Source: Calliphora vicina (taxonomy: Eukaryota; Arthropoda; Insecta; Diptera; Calliphoridae). Taken from it: 64,000 nt of DNA. The notes beneath the pieces are model-generated. The model ran no database searches and had not been told where the DNA came from. It was given only the letters and a program-made list of their open reading frames with translations. This document shows positions 1 to 13,700 of the stretch, piece after piece (the stretch's first letter is position 1; each line of letters opens with the position of its first letter). The DNA lies in assembly GCF_958450345.1 (NCBI RefSeq), contig NC_088780.1:155726726-155790725 (forward strand). The letters run 5' to 3'. Position numbers and translations under genes: made by a program.

Positions 1-204
1 TTGTTTTCCCACACAATTTCCACTAAAAATTTGTTGCCTCAATCAATTCTAACTACAAATTTTCATAAATATTTCACTCAAAATTTGTTTAATCAAAAGA
101 TTTTCACAGAATTAAAAAATTTCAGCCATTCATTCTATAAATCCTTTCCCAACATCTTACAATTAACCAAAAATATTTATATATTTAATTTGTTTGCCCC
201 GCAG
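1..204 (+). other. Tail of a Vps13B intron
   Basis: The frame of the first visible exon stays open through this stretch, but the composition is AT-rich and the implied peptide is low-complexity. It ends in a pyrimidine tract and CAG (202-204), a good splice acceptor, directly before the conserved-looking coding sequence. I read it as intron, not as coding sequence. Confidence 0.75.
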
Positions 205-1744
205 TTCACCAACATTCGTTCCTTCATTGATAAATCCTTGTTTGATGATCAATGCATGATTGCAGACAAGGGCTGGGGTGTTACCAATTACGATGATTAC
301 GTGACACGCATCACAGATGACTACTTGCTCTACAGGAGTCCCATATTCGCCTTCGATGTTATAACCTATCGCTCAAGTCATGTAGACAGCCAGGAGAGTG
401 GTGGCACTGCCACAACCACCCTCACAAATACCGCAAATGAGGGAAAACTAACGGATTTACATAGACAATATCGTATACTATCGGCTGGCATAACATTTCG
501 TTACAATCAAACATTTCTGCAGGTTAAAAATGTAATTAAAACTATAATAGACTCATACGATTCAACAGCATATTCATCAAATGTAGAGAAAACGGAAACC
601 AACACTGCAGGTGCTACAAACACCCAAAAAATCCTAATAGCACAGGATCATAGCACTAACACGGTTAGCGGAGAAGTGGGAGAATCAGATGAAACCAGGG
701 CTCATGTATTGGCAAGATCAGGTGGTGTGCATTTAGCAGAAGGATCACCCAAGCTACATCCTCCCTTAGTAGAAGACTATGATGCTTTGATGCAAGGTAT
801 ACCATTGTGTAAATATAAAGTTGAACTAAAACGTATGCGTATAGAAGTTTATGCTAAAACAGAACCAGAGCCCTCCTTACGCATACATAGGAAACTGCCA
901 AATGCTGTAAAGAATTGCTTGCCCTATATGTTATTATATTTTGATAAAGTCGAAGGCACTCTATCGACTCCCATAAATCCCGATAAATTAGTTCACACAA
1001 CTTGCCAATTGCCTGATAAACCTCAAGAGTTATTAAATGCCTGTTATGATAATTATGAATTATACATAAAGGACTTTTCCATGGGTCTAATATCACCCTC
1101 TACCGATAATCTCATAAAATTGCTGACTATACCCAAATTACAGCTGGCCTATGGTACTTTATTACAACCATACTACTGGAAAAACGATGAAGTTCCTATA
1201 AAAAAATTGGATTTACAATGTGATGTTATTAAATTACAATTCACCAAAAGAGAATTAATAGCTGGACTACAATTATTCAAGGCCTCCTTAAACTATGAAC
1301 CACATAGTGTTATTAAAATGGTAGAGGTATTAAATCATTTTCTAGTTACAGCTGACACACTGTCCTTGAATTCCGTGTTATCTAAGCTAATGGTGAAGCA
1401 ACGTTATTATCATAGCTTTGGCATATGGAATGTAACTTTATCAGCTCTACACTCGGATGTGGTAATTGGCAGAAATACTTCACAAATACGCCGCTATAAT
1501 GTCCTAAATACACAAGCCAAAATGCATAACAATCAAAATAAATGGTTTGAACTACAACTGCAATATCCCAATCTGTCCAGTGATGAACAGCCTGCAAGTC
1601 AATCGAAATCTATAAAAAAAACTAATAATGAACATATAGAAATGGCCATTGGTGTGTGGCTGGACAAGTTCAATTTGAATGCCGACAAAAATCTATTGGA
1701 TTTTCTATCATTTGTTACCCAGCAGGAAAGTAAATTAGCAACAG
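205..1744 (+). CDS. Vps13B: Vps13B visible exon 1
   Basis: Opens with FTNIRSFIDKSLFDDQCM in phase 0 after a pyrimidine-rich acceptor and ends at a GTGAGT donor in phase 1 (513 codons plus one base). It belongs to the N-terminal half of the long rod. A short Ser/Thr/Asn-rich, low-complexity insert (about residues 105-175 of the visible protein) separates more ordered segments. Confidence 0.85.
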
Positions 1745-4700
1745 GTGAGTTTTATTTAAACAATTTTAAAATTGTTTATAATTTAAATTTAATCAATCTT
1801 TATTAAAGATTATTCCGCAGAAATAGAAATACAAACACAAAACTTACAAAACCCTCCAGTACCGGCCAGTCTAATTGCCAGTTCCGCCCCTTCCACCTCC
1901 ATAATTTATCAAGCCAACAATGCAATGCCACAAATTTTTGCACGCAAATCATCACGCAACTCTAGTTCGTTAAGAAAAATATCGCAACCCGAAGAAACCA
2001 TACATTTTAGTTCCGAAAAGGATGAACGCCTCGAACTGACCGTTACAGATCCCATTGTAATCGATATACCCGATGAAATACCGCCCGAAAGTGATGAAGA
2101 GAAAATCAAAAAGTATTTTAAACTATTCAACACCATAATAATCTATATTGATATAGCACAAAGTCAATTGGATGTAACAAATAAAAGTCTAACAAATGAA
2201 AGCGAAAATGTTTTCAAAAAACTCTATACCCGTCTCAAATTACCCAAGATTTTGCTGAAATCCACCTTTGCTGAGTATATCACACGTTCCAGTCTGCGCC
2301 TGAAAGTTAATCCGCCCCTTACAGCCAAAACTACTTTCAACTGGACCATACAATTTCAAGATATGGACATAAATACCCTGGAAGACAACAACATAATAAT
2401 GCCTGTGCTTAAACCATGGCAGACCACTTTAACTGTGGCCACCACTAAACGCAAACAAGCCGTTACCATTAATACCGATCTAGACTACACCTTTAAATCT
2501 CAATCCCGCACAAGTTCGCCCAAATTAAAGCCGAAAAGTAAAAATCTACCCGAACGTACTGCTAAACTTATAGAAAACTCTTCAGTATCATCGAATTCCT
2601 TAAAGGAAATATTTTCGGGTAGCGAACGTTCACCACCGCCTTCGCCTAAACCCAGTTTACGTTCAAAGCCCGCCATGGAAAATGCCGCAAATAATGAAAA
2701 GTTTGAGGAAATTGTTTGTCTAAATCTACATTTAGACTCCTCTACCATACATTTGTTTGGCAATAATGTTAAAATATTGCAATTACATTTCGCTCACCTC
2801 ATGAGTATAATTGAAATGAGTCAAAAGATTTCCTGCACACCCACATTGTCAAGTAGACGCAAAAGCAGTTGTAAAACATCGAAGATACCTTTACTGATTT
2901 TAACCACCTCAGAAGAAAATCAACATATTAAGGAGTTTATGGATTTGGATAGCAATTCGGATGTATCAGCACTACCAGCTAATGAGAGTAAGTTAAATTT
3001 AATTTATCTAATATATAAAAATCTCGTGTCACAATGTTAGTGTTTGAACTCCTCCGAAACGGCTCAACCAATTTTTATGAAATTTTGTATGTATGTTTGG
3101 TAGGTATGAGAATAGGTCGTAAAGAATATTTCATACTGCTAGGTCATTAGGGGGTCCCTATCCAGAAAAAATACATACAAACCCAAATTTACACATTTTT
3201 TAATCGCGATTTAAGTATTTTTATATTAGCAAAATATCCAAATAATTCAAACAGAACGAAACGGCTCTACCGATTTTTATGAAATTATGTATGTATAATT
3301 GGTAAGTATGAGAATAGGTCGTGGAGTATACATATTTCATACCGCTGGAACCAAAATATTCACTAGAAATAATTTGTATGGCAGGACAACGTTTGCCGAG
3401 ACAGCTAATATATATATAAAAGAGTAACGTAACTGACTGAATTAACATGGCATATCCCAAACATAGTTAAGAAATAGTTAATTTTTATTATAAAATCAAT
3501 ACATACCTTGATTATTGTATTCCTGATCCATCTTCCTTTAATTTTTCTTACTAAAACATATAATTCGAAGAATATTTCAGAAATATAACAAATGAGTAAC
3601 ACGATATTTTCAAGTTCGTCAGGACCATATAAATGTTTAACTTGATTTCCTTCATAAATATTATGTTTTATCACAAATTTCGTCCATAATACGAGGGGAA
3701 ACTCAGGTTTTTGGATAAAACATATTTTTTTTCATTATTGTCTCCTTGAGCTCTATACACTTTGGTAAAGTTCCTCCATTGTTAAATCAAAATTTAAACC
3801 ACTGAGCCAAGTGAGATATCTATGGATTCCACCATATCGTGAATTTTTTCAATTGATTTGGTTGTAGAGACCTCAACTGGGCGCCAAGAACGTTCGGCAT
3901 GTTCCTTGTGCTTGTACGGCTACAGCGAAATTTAGTAAACCAATTTTCAACAATTGAAATTGATGGTGCAGAGCTTACCATTGGTTTGAGTGATGTTTTT
4001 TTTTCGCCAGAAATAATGCTTAAATTAAGCAGCTTAATGGTCACACGAATTTCACTTTTTTCCATTCTAAACTTAATGACGCTGCTTGTTCAACAGATGC
4101 CTGTTGGCAGGAGCAGTGTTGTCATTACAGTTAAGATGCGGGAAATTCAAAAAGTTACGGACTAATTGACCTGCTCTCGTTATACAGAGTTCAGACATAT
4201 TTTCGTATGAACAATAGTGATCTTATTATACCCTTCACCTTCGTGAGAGGTATACACTGATGGACAAAAGTTACCGCCATTTCCCTTTAGAATGTTTAAA
4301 GGACTACCATGTTATAAATATAATTGAAACACAAAATTTTATTTTTTCAACAAAAACAATAATTCATTTTAATTATACTTCAGTTAAAACAAGACATTTT
4401 AACTTAACCTAATTTACAAAAACGTAGCGTGGTGGTTCTTTACACATCCTAAAGGGGAAATGGCGGTGAATTTTGTCCATCAGTGTATATAAGTTTGTCA
4501 TTCCGTTTGTAATTTCTACATTTTTCATTTCCGACCCTTTAAAGTATATATATTCTGGATCCCTATAGATAGCGGAGTCGATTAAGCCATGTCCGTCTGT
4601 CTGTTAAAATCAATTTTCTGAAGACCCCAGATATCTTCGGGATCCAAATCTTCAATAATTCTGTCAGACATGCTTTCGAGAACTTTCCTATATAAAATCA

Positions 4701-7700
4701 GCAAAATCGGTCCATAAATAACGGAGATATGAGCAAAAAACCGGGACAACCTCGATTTTTGACCTATTTTTGATCTATATATGGATTACTAAGAGCTAGT
4801 TTCTGGGATAAAGATAATCTACATTCTTCGTTTAAACTTAAATTAAACTAAAAATTGTGTTTCTCACTTATTATTTATATGCTATATAATCTAGGTTTAA
4901 CTCAGCATCATTGGTGAGTTAAACCTAAGTATAAAATACCAAAGCACAAAAAGATGAAAAATAAAATAAACAATTTAGCACAGCAGCTCTTTGTTTTCAT
5001 TTGCTTTATTAACATCAATATAATTTTTCATATACATTTATACTTTAATGTCACTTTATCTTTTACAAAGTTATAATTTACAAAAAAAAGTTATGTACGC
5101 GGTTGCTTTTTCTTATAAAATATAAAGTATTGCCATATTTATATGAACAATTTTGAGGAATAAACATGTGATTTGACTGAAAAGTATGGCAATGCTAACA
5201 AAATTAATCCACTACTGAGAAACACAATCGTTGGTTAAATTCCGGCAAAATATGTTTCTGGTTTAATATAACAGCGTGTTAAGCTGAGTTTAACTGACAA
5301 GTAAGAAACTAGCTCTAAGTCATTAATATAGACAATATGGATATCATATTTTCCAAAAAATTTTTTGTCATAATTTTTTTTTTTAAAAAAAAAACAAATT
5401 TTTTTAAAAAAAATAATTAAAAACTAAAAATAAAAATTTTAAATTATTTTTTAAAAAAATTTGGAAAAAACTTTTTTTTAAAAAAAAATTAAAAAACAAT
5501 TTCGAAAAAAAAAATTAAATTTTGTTTACCTAAAAATATTTAAAAAAAATTTATTTTAAAGTATAATTTGGTGAAGGGTATATAAGATTCGGCACAGCCG
5601 AATATAGATCTCTTACTTGTTTTTCATATTTTAGGCTCCTATTTCAACATTCGAATTAAAAAATAAATTATTTACGCTAAATTACTTTTGTTCATTTTTG
5701 TCTAGTGAAAACTAAAAGTGTTGTTTTTGTTTTCACATTCTAATCACTTAGGTTTTTGACTTTGACAGATTAGTTTTCAAACTATGATTTTATGTATAAT
5801 CGAGTGTCTATTACTATAGTCCTGATTGAATAAGAATGTGGATATTGTAGGGGCAATTTGAAATGTCTGTAATAAAGAACCAGCAATCATGAAATTACTC
5901 TAAATTGTGTGAAATAATTAACTTAGACACATAAAATAAAGGTGGAATTAGCTGTAATTGTTTATTCTGAAAAATGAATAAACCTACGATATTTGTGCAA
6001 AACCCTTTGAACATACAAATTAATCAAACATAAAATGGCCTCCAAATAAGGCGTATTATTTGAATATTGTCAAAGTCGTTCTTTGCCAAAAAGAACTTAC
6101 AGTCAATAATTGCTTTATTTTATTTCATTTTATCAATTCCGTGTTAAATAAATATATATTTTTTAACCTTTTTCTTTTGTAATAAATTCCAGAAAAATCC
6201 CTTCTCAACAAAATATCTCTCTTCTGTCAGTGGACCATAGCCAAAGTTGTGGCCGAAGTTGAGAGTGCCCGTGAACAAACGCAGAAAAGTAAACTTGTTG
6301 TGGAATTTGAAGATTTTCTCTCGACCGTAGATCAAGGACAAGATTTTACTAAGTACACCAGTAAAATTGGCAATTTTAGTCTAAACTATTATCAGAAGTC
6401 CGATAGATATGATTGGTTACAACAGGAATATTTACGCATGCGTATGATAGCCGAATCGAATGAACATCCTTTCCTGAATGTCATACTAACCAAAGTCAGC
6501 TTGAAAGACTTCTATAAACGTATCGGTGTCAAACGGAAAGGAGAAGTAGGTCGTAATATCAGTGAGGTTTTAATAGTAATGCAAGCAATGGAAATTATTG
6601 TGGACTTAGATCGTGTACAAGAATTTATGGAACCCTTGTGTGTAATACTCGATAAAAATCAACAAGATTTAGAGACTAAAAATGCTAAAGAAAATATAAT
6701 TATTGCCTCTGAATTGCCTCTAGTACACTTTGAAAGTAAAGGCATTACATGCTATTTTCCCCTCGATAATCTTAAGAAACAATGTACAGTATTGATATGT
6801 AAAATCGATAGCATAAATGTAACACCCAATCTACAAAATCCACTGCAACGTAAACCTTTAAGACCGGATGTTTATGGTAAAGCGGCCAGCATGGGTATAC
6901 TCAGTATACCTGGCTCAATTGTTGAGGATCGTCAATATGAGATGACTTTGAAGAAATTGTCGGCAGCCTCGGGTAACTGGTTGGAAATTTTGACACACAT
7001 GCGTAATAAAGCACAAAATGTTCACACTAATCCGGCAGTGGAATGGAATAATCCAGAACGTAAACAATCTTTGAAATTAAATGAAATTTTCAAGAATTTC
7101 ACTTTAATAGCCACATATGCCCCCAATATAGTTTATAATAATATTTTAATTTGTGGCCAGGCCATTGAGTTTAATTGTGCTACTGATTTTATGGCTAGCA
7201 TAAATACGGATCAATTGAATATGTTTAGTTGTCATTTGAGAAGATTGGAAAAAATATCAGAGTAAGTTTTATATTTTTGCCAGCTTTCTGTTTCTTTTTA
7301 ACTGAAAATATTTCATTTTATTGACTTGCAGAACTCTCAATCAGGTTTGTAAGCTGAAACCTTCAACACCAGCAGCGGCCAGTTTAAAATCTCTATCAGA
7401 AAGTACACTTTTCTTTTCACCCGAAAGTTCCAACTCAACAACGGTTTTACGTACAATTAAATCCCTAAATAGTTTAGCAAAAACGGCAAACTCCCAAACA
7501 GAAATACGACGTTTCAGTCGTTTAGGTTCACAAACACAATTTGAGTCGATAGATGAAGACTCGGAACCACCACCAGCCAAAACCGATTCGGGTGTTCTAT
7601 CGCAATCATCAAAGCGTTCTATAACCACAAAAGATATCTTGCAATCAGCAAAATCAAATTCAACCAACGCTATACTGGAAAAATTGGCCGAATATCCACA

Positions 7701-10700
7701 AAATAATCAAACTCAACCCAGATGTCTACCGAAAACAGTGTCTTTTGTGGCCGGTGTATTTCTATTTAAAATATTCGATTCAAATTGCAACGAAACAGAG
7801 ACGCGTGTATTATTTGAGGCAATGGAGATGGAAAAACCCTTAATGTCATTTACCATATCCCAGCCCAGTTTTATGATTAACCAAAATATCTATGATTCTG
7901 TCATTAGCTTTTCGATTTTTAATTTGAGTGTATATTTACCAACTATGGACACGATGCAAGCAAAATTGGCCACAAATTTATTCCCGGAAAATATTGTTGA
8001 TACCATGCCAGGTGATATGACCTCAACGGGCATACCTCCCTCATTATTTACTTATAAATCTCATCTAACCAAACTAAAAATGTGTGAGATTGATATAGAA
8101 TTGGCCAAGCCATTGGTGGTCACAATAAGCGAACGCAATATAGCTGAACTATGTAAAAATCTAATGGTTATTTATAATTCCTTGCAGGCCTACACTTGTG
8201 TTAGTATGCCCTATAAAGGACCAGTGTATCGAAAATCAAAAATAATGCTTATGAAGAGTAATACTCTAAATGCAGATCGTTTGAATATCAAATGTAATAA
8301 TATTGCCCTCAAGCTCACCGATCATCAGGAGTACGAATGTAAATTGGTTTTCAGTGATCTTAAGATAAATCTTAAATACCTTACCAGACCAGAGAAATGT
8401 TCGGCTAAATACTCATTGGGAGCTGTTTATTTACGTACAAGTAAAAAGGTTTTCGTACATCCCATATCTCTCAAAGGTTCCATGGATTTTGTTAGTGAAC
8501 CCTGGCATCGTTTGCCTCTCATTAATGCTATTGTTAAATTCAATATTATACAAGTAGATTTGGGTATTTATGTCATTCTACAACTACGCCAAGCTGTAAA
8601 TGATTTCAATACAATACTCAGTTATGTGAGAGAAGAATTGTTACGTTTCCAGCGTCTACATTTGCAGGGTAATGGTTCAAATAAGGCTGTAAATGTAAAA
8701 CAGTTAAAGGCTTTAAAATGTCCACGTGTAAGTTCGTTTATACAAAATAATAAAAGTATTAAAAGAGAGGAGTTCTATCAAGATGATTTAAGGTAAGTGG
8801 AAAAGAGAAATGTTACAGTTTCATGCAATAAACAAATTATTTCAATTATTTTCAGAGCTGGAGCTTTTCAATTTGTGGAGTTAATGTCGGACAGCGTTTT
8901 GCCTTTACCCTATCAAATACAAATAATCAAAAAAGATTACGGCATAATCTGTTGGCGTTATCCTCAGCCTAGGAAAATGTGTAAAATTCATATTTATCCA
9001 GTGCCCATGGCAGTAAGTAGATATTTAAAGAAATATTTTCAGAAATTCTGTAAATTTTTTATTTTAAGGTGGAAAATCCCATACACATTAAATGTCGCAT
9101 GGAATACTTTAGCGAAGTCCATGAATGTTTTTTGCATTACTGTGACTTGTGGCTTTCGGAGACCAATTCCAAAGATATTAAACTACCAGAGCGAGAAATC
9201 TGTGCCACCATTTGGCGTGTTGTTATTCTACAGTCCCTGGTATCGGTAAATGGTGAATGTTTTGATACCAGCGAAGAGGATGAAGAACTGCATTCTATAG
9301 CCAGCATGAATATAGACGAAGTTTTGGGCAAAGGCCGGCAAGATGCTGATTTTATATTACATCCAAAAGTATTAGTGGGTTGTATGCGTGTCGATACCAC
9401 CTTCCAATCGAATTGTGTGCCAAAAGTTCAATTACTACTTAGCTGTAATTTGCTTAAAGTGAAACTGCTCAATCAGCCAGATGAAAGTGCAGATTTACCG
9501 CCCCTACTAAAGAAATTCCATTTGGCCAAAACTACTCATATCTCCCAAGCGTTTTTGATGTTTGTCGTGCAAAATATTAAATTTCATTCCACTTTTTATG
9601 ACCAGCAAAAGTTTAATCTAAATATAGCGTTTAATGCCAGTGTAAAATGTTTGGATTATGGTTTTCTCAATATGATGCCCTTGATGGAGGAAACCACTGT
9701 GCAATCCTATATGGAAATAGACAAAAAGAAAAATATTATAAATGCCAATTTTGTATTAGACCGTTTACAATTTAATATTGGTCCGGCCATAATACACACA
9801 CTACTGTCTTCGAAAAATCATTGGTCCGAGTGTTTGGATTTAGATGAACGTCGCATACGTCATGCCTTAATACCCAAATGTATAGTGGTGAATCGCACCA
9901 TGACCTCTTTGGCCTTTGGTCAAACTGGTACTCATGAACGCATACAATTGAATCCCAAAGAATGTTATTTGTATTCCTTTCGCAGTGATTATCACAGTCA
10001 GGAGTTGACATTCTATATAACGGATGAGGAAACAAATACAGTGGATACCTCATTGTCGCTGCATATACCTTTTAAATTCGAAAGCCAACACATGGAGCAA
10101 TTCTTACGTATTGGCAATAAAGTTATCACCGTCAAATCACGCAAACTATCGAATTCTCAAATATTTGTTTTGATTAAGGGTCAGATAGAATTGTTATCGA
10201 TGGTTTCGCATAATTTACGCTTGGAATTTCGCCAAGAAATTAAAGCTGATGAAGTCAGCCACAAATCTTTGGAATATATTATTGAGAAACAGGGACGTAA
10301 TTCGTTTTATCATAGTGTGGAACAGAGTTCAAATATAACCATGAGGTGGGTTTTACTTAAGAGGAGTTGACGGGTTTTTGGAGTTTGGTTTTAATGTTGA
10401 GTTTTAATTTTTATTTTAGACTGAAGTTGGCAGATAATAATATAAGGGCTCGCACCGGCGATATACCATTGAGAACAAATAAAAAACTACCTTGGCTGGT
10501 TAAAGGTAAGTTGTCAATTTAAATTAGTTTTTTTTTTAAATCACAATAATAGTGAGGAGTTACACAAAACTGCTATTTACCAAAATTATCTCAATTATTA
10601 TTATTCCAACATTTCCCCTTTTCCCTTTTAGTACCCATCAACAGTGATGAATTCATTAGCTTTTGGATAAGAGTGCTACGCGAAGATATACCCGATTTAG

Positions 10701-13700
10701 CAACGGAAAACTTTTATCCCCAAAAAATACTCATCACAATATGGCCCATATTTGAGATATCCTCCATGTTAAGTTGTGCCACACAGGCCAAAGAAACTAC
10801 GGGAAAAGAAGCGCAAATACATTTACCAGGTCAAGGTGCACGTCACATACTAGATGTACCAGCCACACATCTTACCGAACATCAAATAGAGTTCATGTAC
10901 AGCTTTCCTTTGGGAACAGCCTCATCAAAAAATTATACTCTAAAATTAAAGTCCTTAGATTGGCAGAAATTCTTTTGGTATGATGAACAAAAGTGGAATA
11001 TAGAAAACACTTTAAGTCTACTGGCTAAACCAGTGGCCCGAAATTGGCCTTTAAACGATGAAGAAGAGCTGAGAGTGAAACGAATCTCTGAATCAAATCA
11101 TGGCATCGATGTAATCTACAATACAAGAGTTACCAGGGAATTTGCCTGTACCCTTAATTTGGAAGTGGCACCCTGGGGTATGTTTATAAATGCCACCGGC
11201 ATACAAATACGCATATGTGAGTTGGGTGTACAGCCCAAGGAGCTAAAAGTGGATGCCAATGGCTTGGAAATGTTATTCAATATCTCACAAGGATTTAGCA
11301 TAGGCATACGTAATGGCTCCAATTGGCTACAGTCGCTGCCAATATATTTGGAAAATGCCATAGTAACACAAAGTAAACATTTCTATACCGTCAACGAGGG
11401 TGAATACACCGACATTGTCATCTTGAGGGGCGATGAAGTCATTAAGTTTATCTTAACTCTAACACTTGAAAACAATCGTAAAATGTTTAAATTGTCATCG
11501 AAATTTGCAGTAGTTAATCATACCAAAAATCGTTTATGCATTCTACCTTTCGCCATGGATCATAAGGAGAGTATACTACGAAAAGATGTAGAACATTTAG
11601 ATGCCTCTACCACCAAGACAGTATTGAGAGCAACACCCTTCAAACAAAACAGCATTGGTATTTCCCTTAGCCAATTCTACGATATAAATGCTCAAAGTGC
11701 ACAACGTTCTGTAGATTCGGCTTTTATATATTTTGTGGTCATAAAACATTGTGCAGATACAGACATTTCCATACCCATACCCTTAACTTTACCCTTCAAT
11801 CGCAAATGTTTAAGCATACAAAATGGCGGAGAGTCTATAGCTTTAATGGTATCACTGATTGAACACGAACAGGTCTATTATTTAACCATATTTGAGGATG
11901 TGGTGCCAGCTGTTTTGATCAACAACCAAACCGACTGTCCCTTTTTAATTGCACAAACGAATGCTGGTGAAAATAGTAAAGTATCTTCGACCATTTCTGA
12001 ATATGAGGGCAAACATTTGGAATGGTATCATGTGATACCCAAACAAAGTAAATCCTTTTATACACCTCCCGAGTGGTATACCCACTTTCCTGATGTTGAG
12101 ACAACTTTGTGCAATATAACTTTGGCTTTATTTAGTGGTAAGTCTTTAGCTGTCATTTGAAATTTATTTACAATAATATATTTTGTACTTCTTTAAGATT
12201 TATCTACCAAAAAATCCATAAAATGGTCAAAACCCATACGCTTGGATAAAACGTGGAAGAAATTTTTGCACATACCTGGCCATGGTGATGTTAAAGTTAT
12301 AATCTGTGATAAACATCGTGTTATTAGATTAAATATTTTTTATATATCACAGGTAAGTTATTTTTTATGAATAATCGATTTTTTGAGTGAAAACTTAAAA
12401 TCAGCTATAACTTCGTTAATATGCGTTTAAATGGAAAAAGAACGTTGTTTTTTGATCACTCATATTTCTCATCAAAAATCGATTTTTTGAGTGAAAACTT
12501 AAAATCAGCTATACTTTGTTAAAAAGCGTTTAAATGGAAAAAGAACGTTGTTTTGTGATCACTCATATTTCTCATCAAAAATCAATATTTTGAGTGAAAA
12601 CTTAAAATCAGCTATAACTTTGTTAATATACGTTTAAATGGAAAAAGGACGTTGTTTTGTGATCACTCATATTTCTCATCAAAAATCGATTTTTTGAGTG
12701 AAAACCTACAATCAGCTATAACTTTGTTAAAAAGCGTTTAAATGGAAAAAGGACATTGTTTTGTGATCACTCATATTTCTCACCAAAAATCAATCAGCCC
12801 AATTATGAATAAAAAATTCCGTGGGAGTTTGTTCCCGGGAGTTATTTCTCATTGAAATTGAATAGGAAAAATGTGAAAAATGAAAAAACTCTCGCGGAAT
12901 TTTTATTCATAATTGGGCTAAATATTTTGAGTGAAAACTTAAAATATCCTGTAACTCTGTGTTACAGGATTTAAATGGAAAAAGAACGTTGTTTTGTGAT
13001 CACACATATTTCTCATCAAAAATCGATTTTTGAGTGAAAACCTAAAATCAGCTATAACTTTGTTAATATGCATTTAAATGGAAAAAGGACGTTGTTTTGT
13101 GATCACTCATATTTCTCATTAAAAATCAATTTTTTGAGTGAAAACTTAAAATCAGCTATAACTTTGTTAAAAAGCGTTTAAATGGAAAAAGGACGTTGTT
13201 TTGTGATCACTCATATTTCTTATCAAAAATCGATTTTTTGAGTGAAAACCTTCAGCTATAACTTTGTTAATATGCGTTTAAATGGAAAAAGGACGTTGTT
13301 TTGTGATCACTCATATTTCTCATCAAAAAATAATATTTTGAGTGAAAACCTAAAATCAGCTATAACTTTGTTAAAATGGAAAAAGTACCTTGTTTTGTGA
13401 TAATCAATATTTTGAGTGAAAACTTAAAATCTTCTGTAACTTTGTTAATATGCGTTTAAATGGAAAAAGGACCTTGTTTTGTGATCACTAATATTTCTCA
13501 TCAAAAATCAATATTTTGAGTGAAAACCTAAAATCAGCTATAACTTTATTAAAAAGCGTTTAAATGGAAAAAGGACGTTGTTTTGTGATCACTCATATTT
13601 CTCATCAAAAATCAATATTTTGAGTGAAAACCTAAAATCAGCTATAACTTTGTTAAAAAGCGTTTAAATGGAAAAAGGACGTTGTTTTGTGTTCACTCAT

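Larger units (their letters stand above)
4227..5624 (+). mobile_element. Dispersed repeat family A, copy 1, with two nested insertions
   Basis: Starts with the hairpin ATACCCTTCACC...GAGAGGTAT, followed by the family signature AAGTTTGTCATTCCGTTTGT and CATGTCCGTCTGTCTG. It ends GGTGAAGGGTATATAAG, hairpin ATTCGGCACAGCCGAAT and TCTTACTTGTTTT. The first and last boxes (ATACCCTTCACC and GGTGAAGGGTAT) are inverted. An A/T homopolymer-rich core lies at 5350-5540. The same structure recurs at 44789, 46491 and 54717. No protein is encoded and the superfamily is not clear. Confidence 0.7.

Noticed and set aside
1925..3040. A separate 371-codon gene starting at ATG 1925
   Set aside because: The frame joins exactly to the preceding exon through a GT-AG intron, and the last codons (2988-3038) are intron and Helitron sequence.
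6228..6230. Alternative acceptor TGTCAG for the exon at 6193
   Set aside because: It would break the frame with the preceding phase-1 exon, whereas the acceptor at 6190-6192 keeps it.
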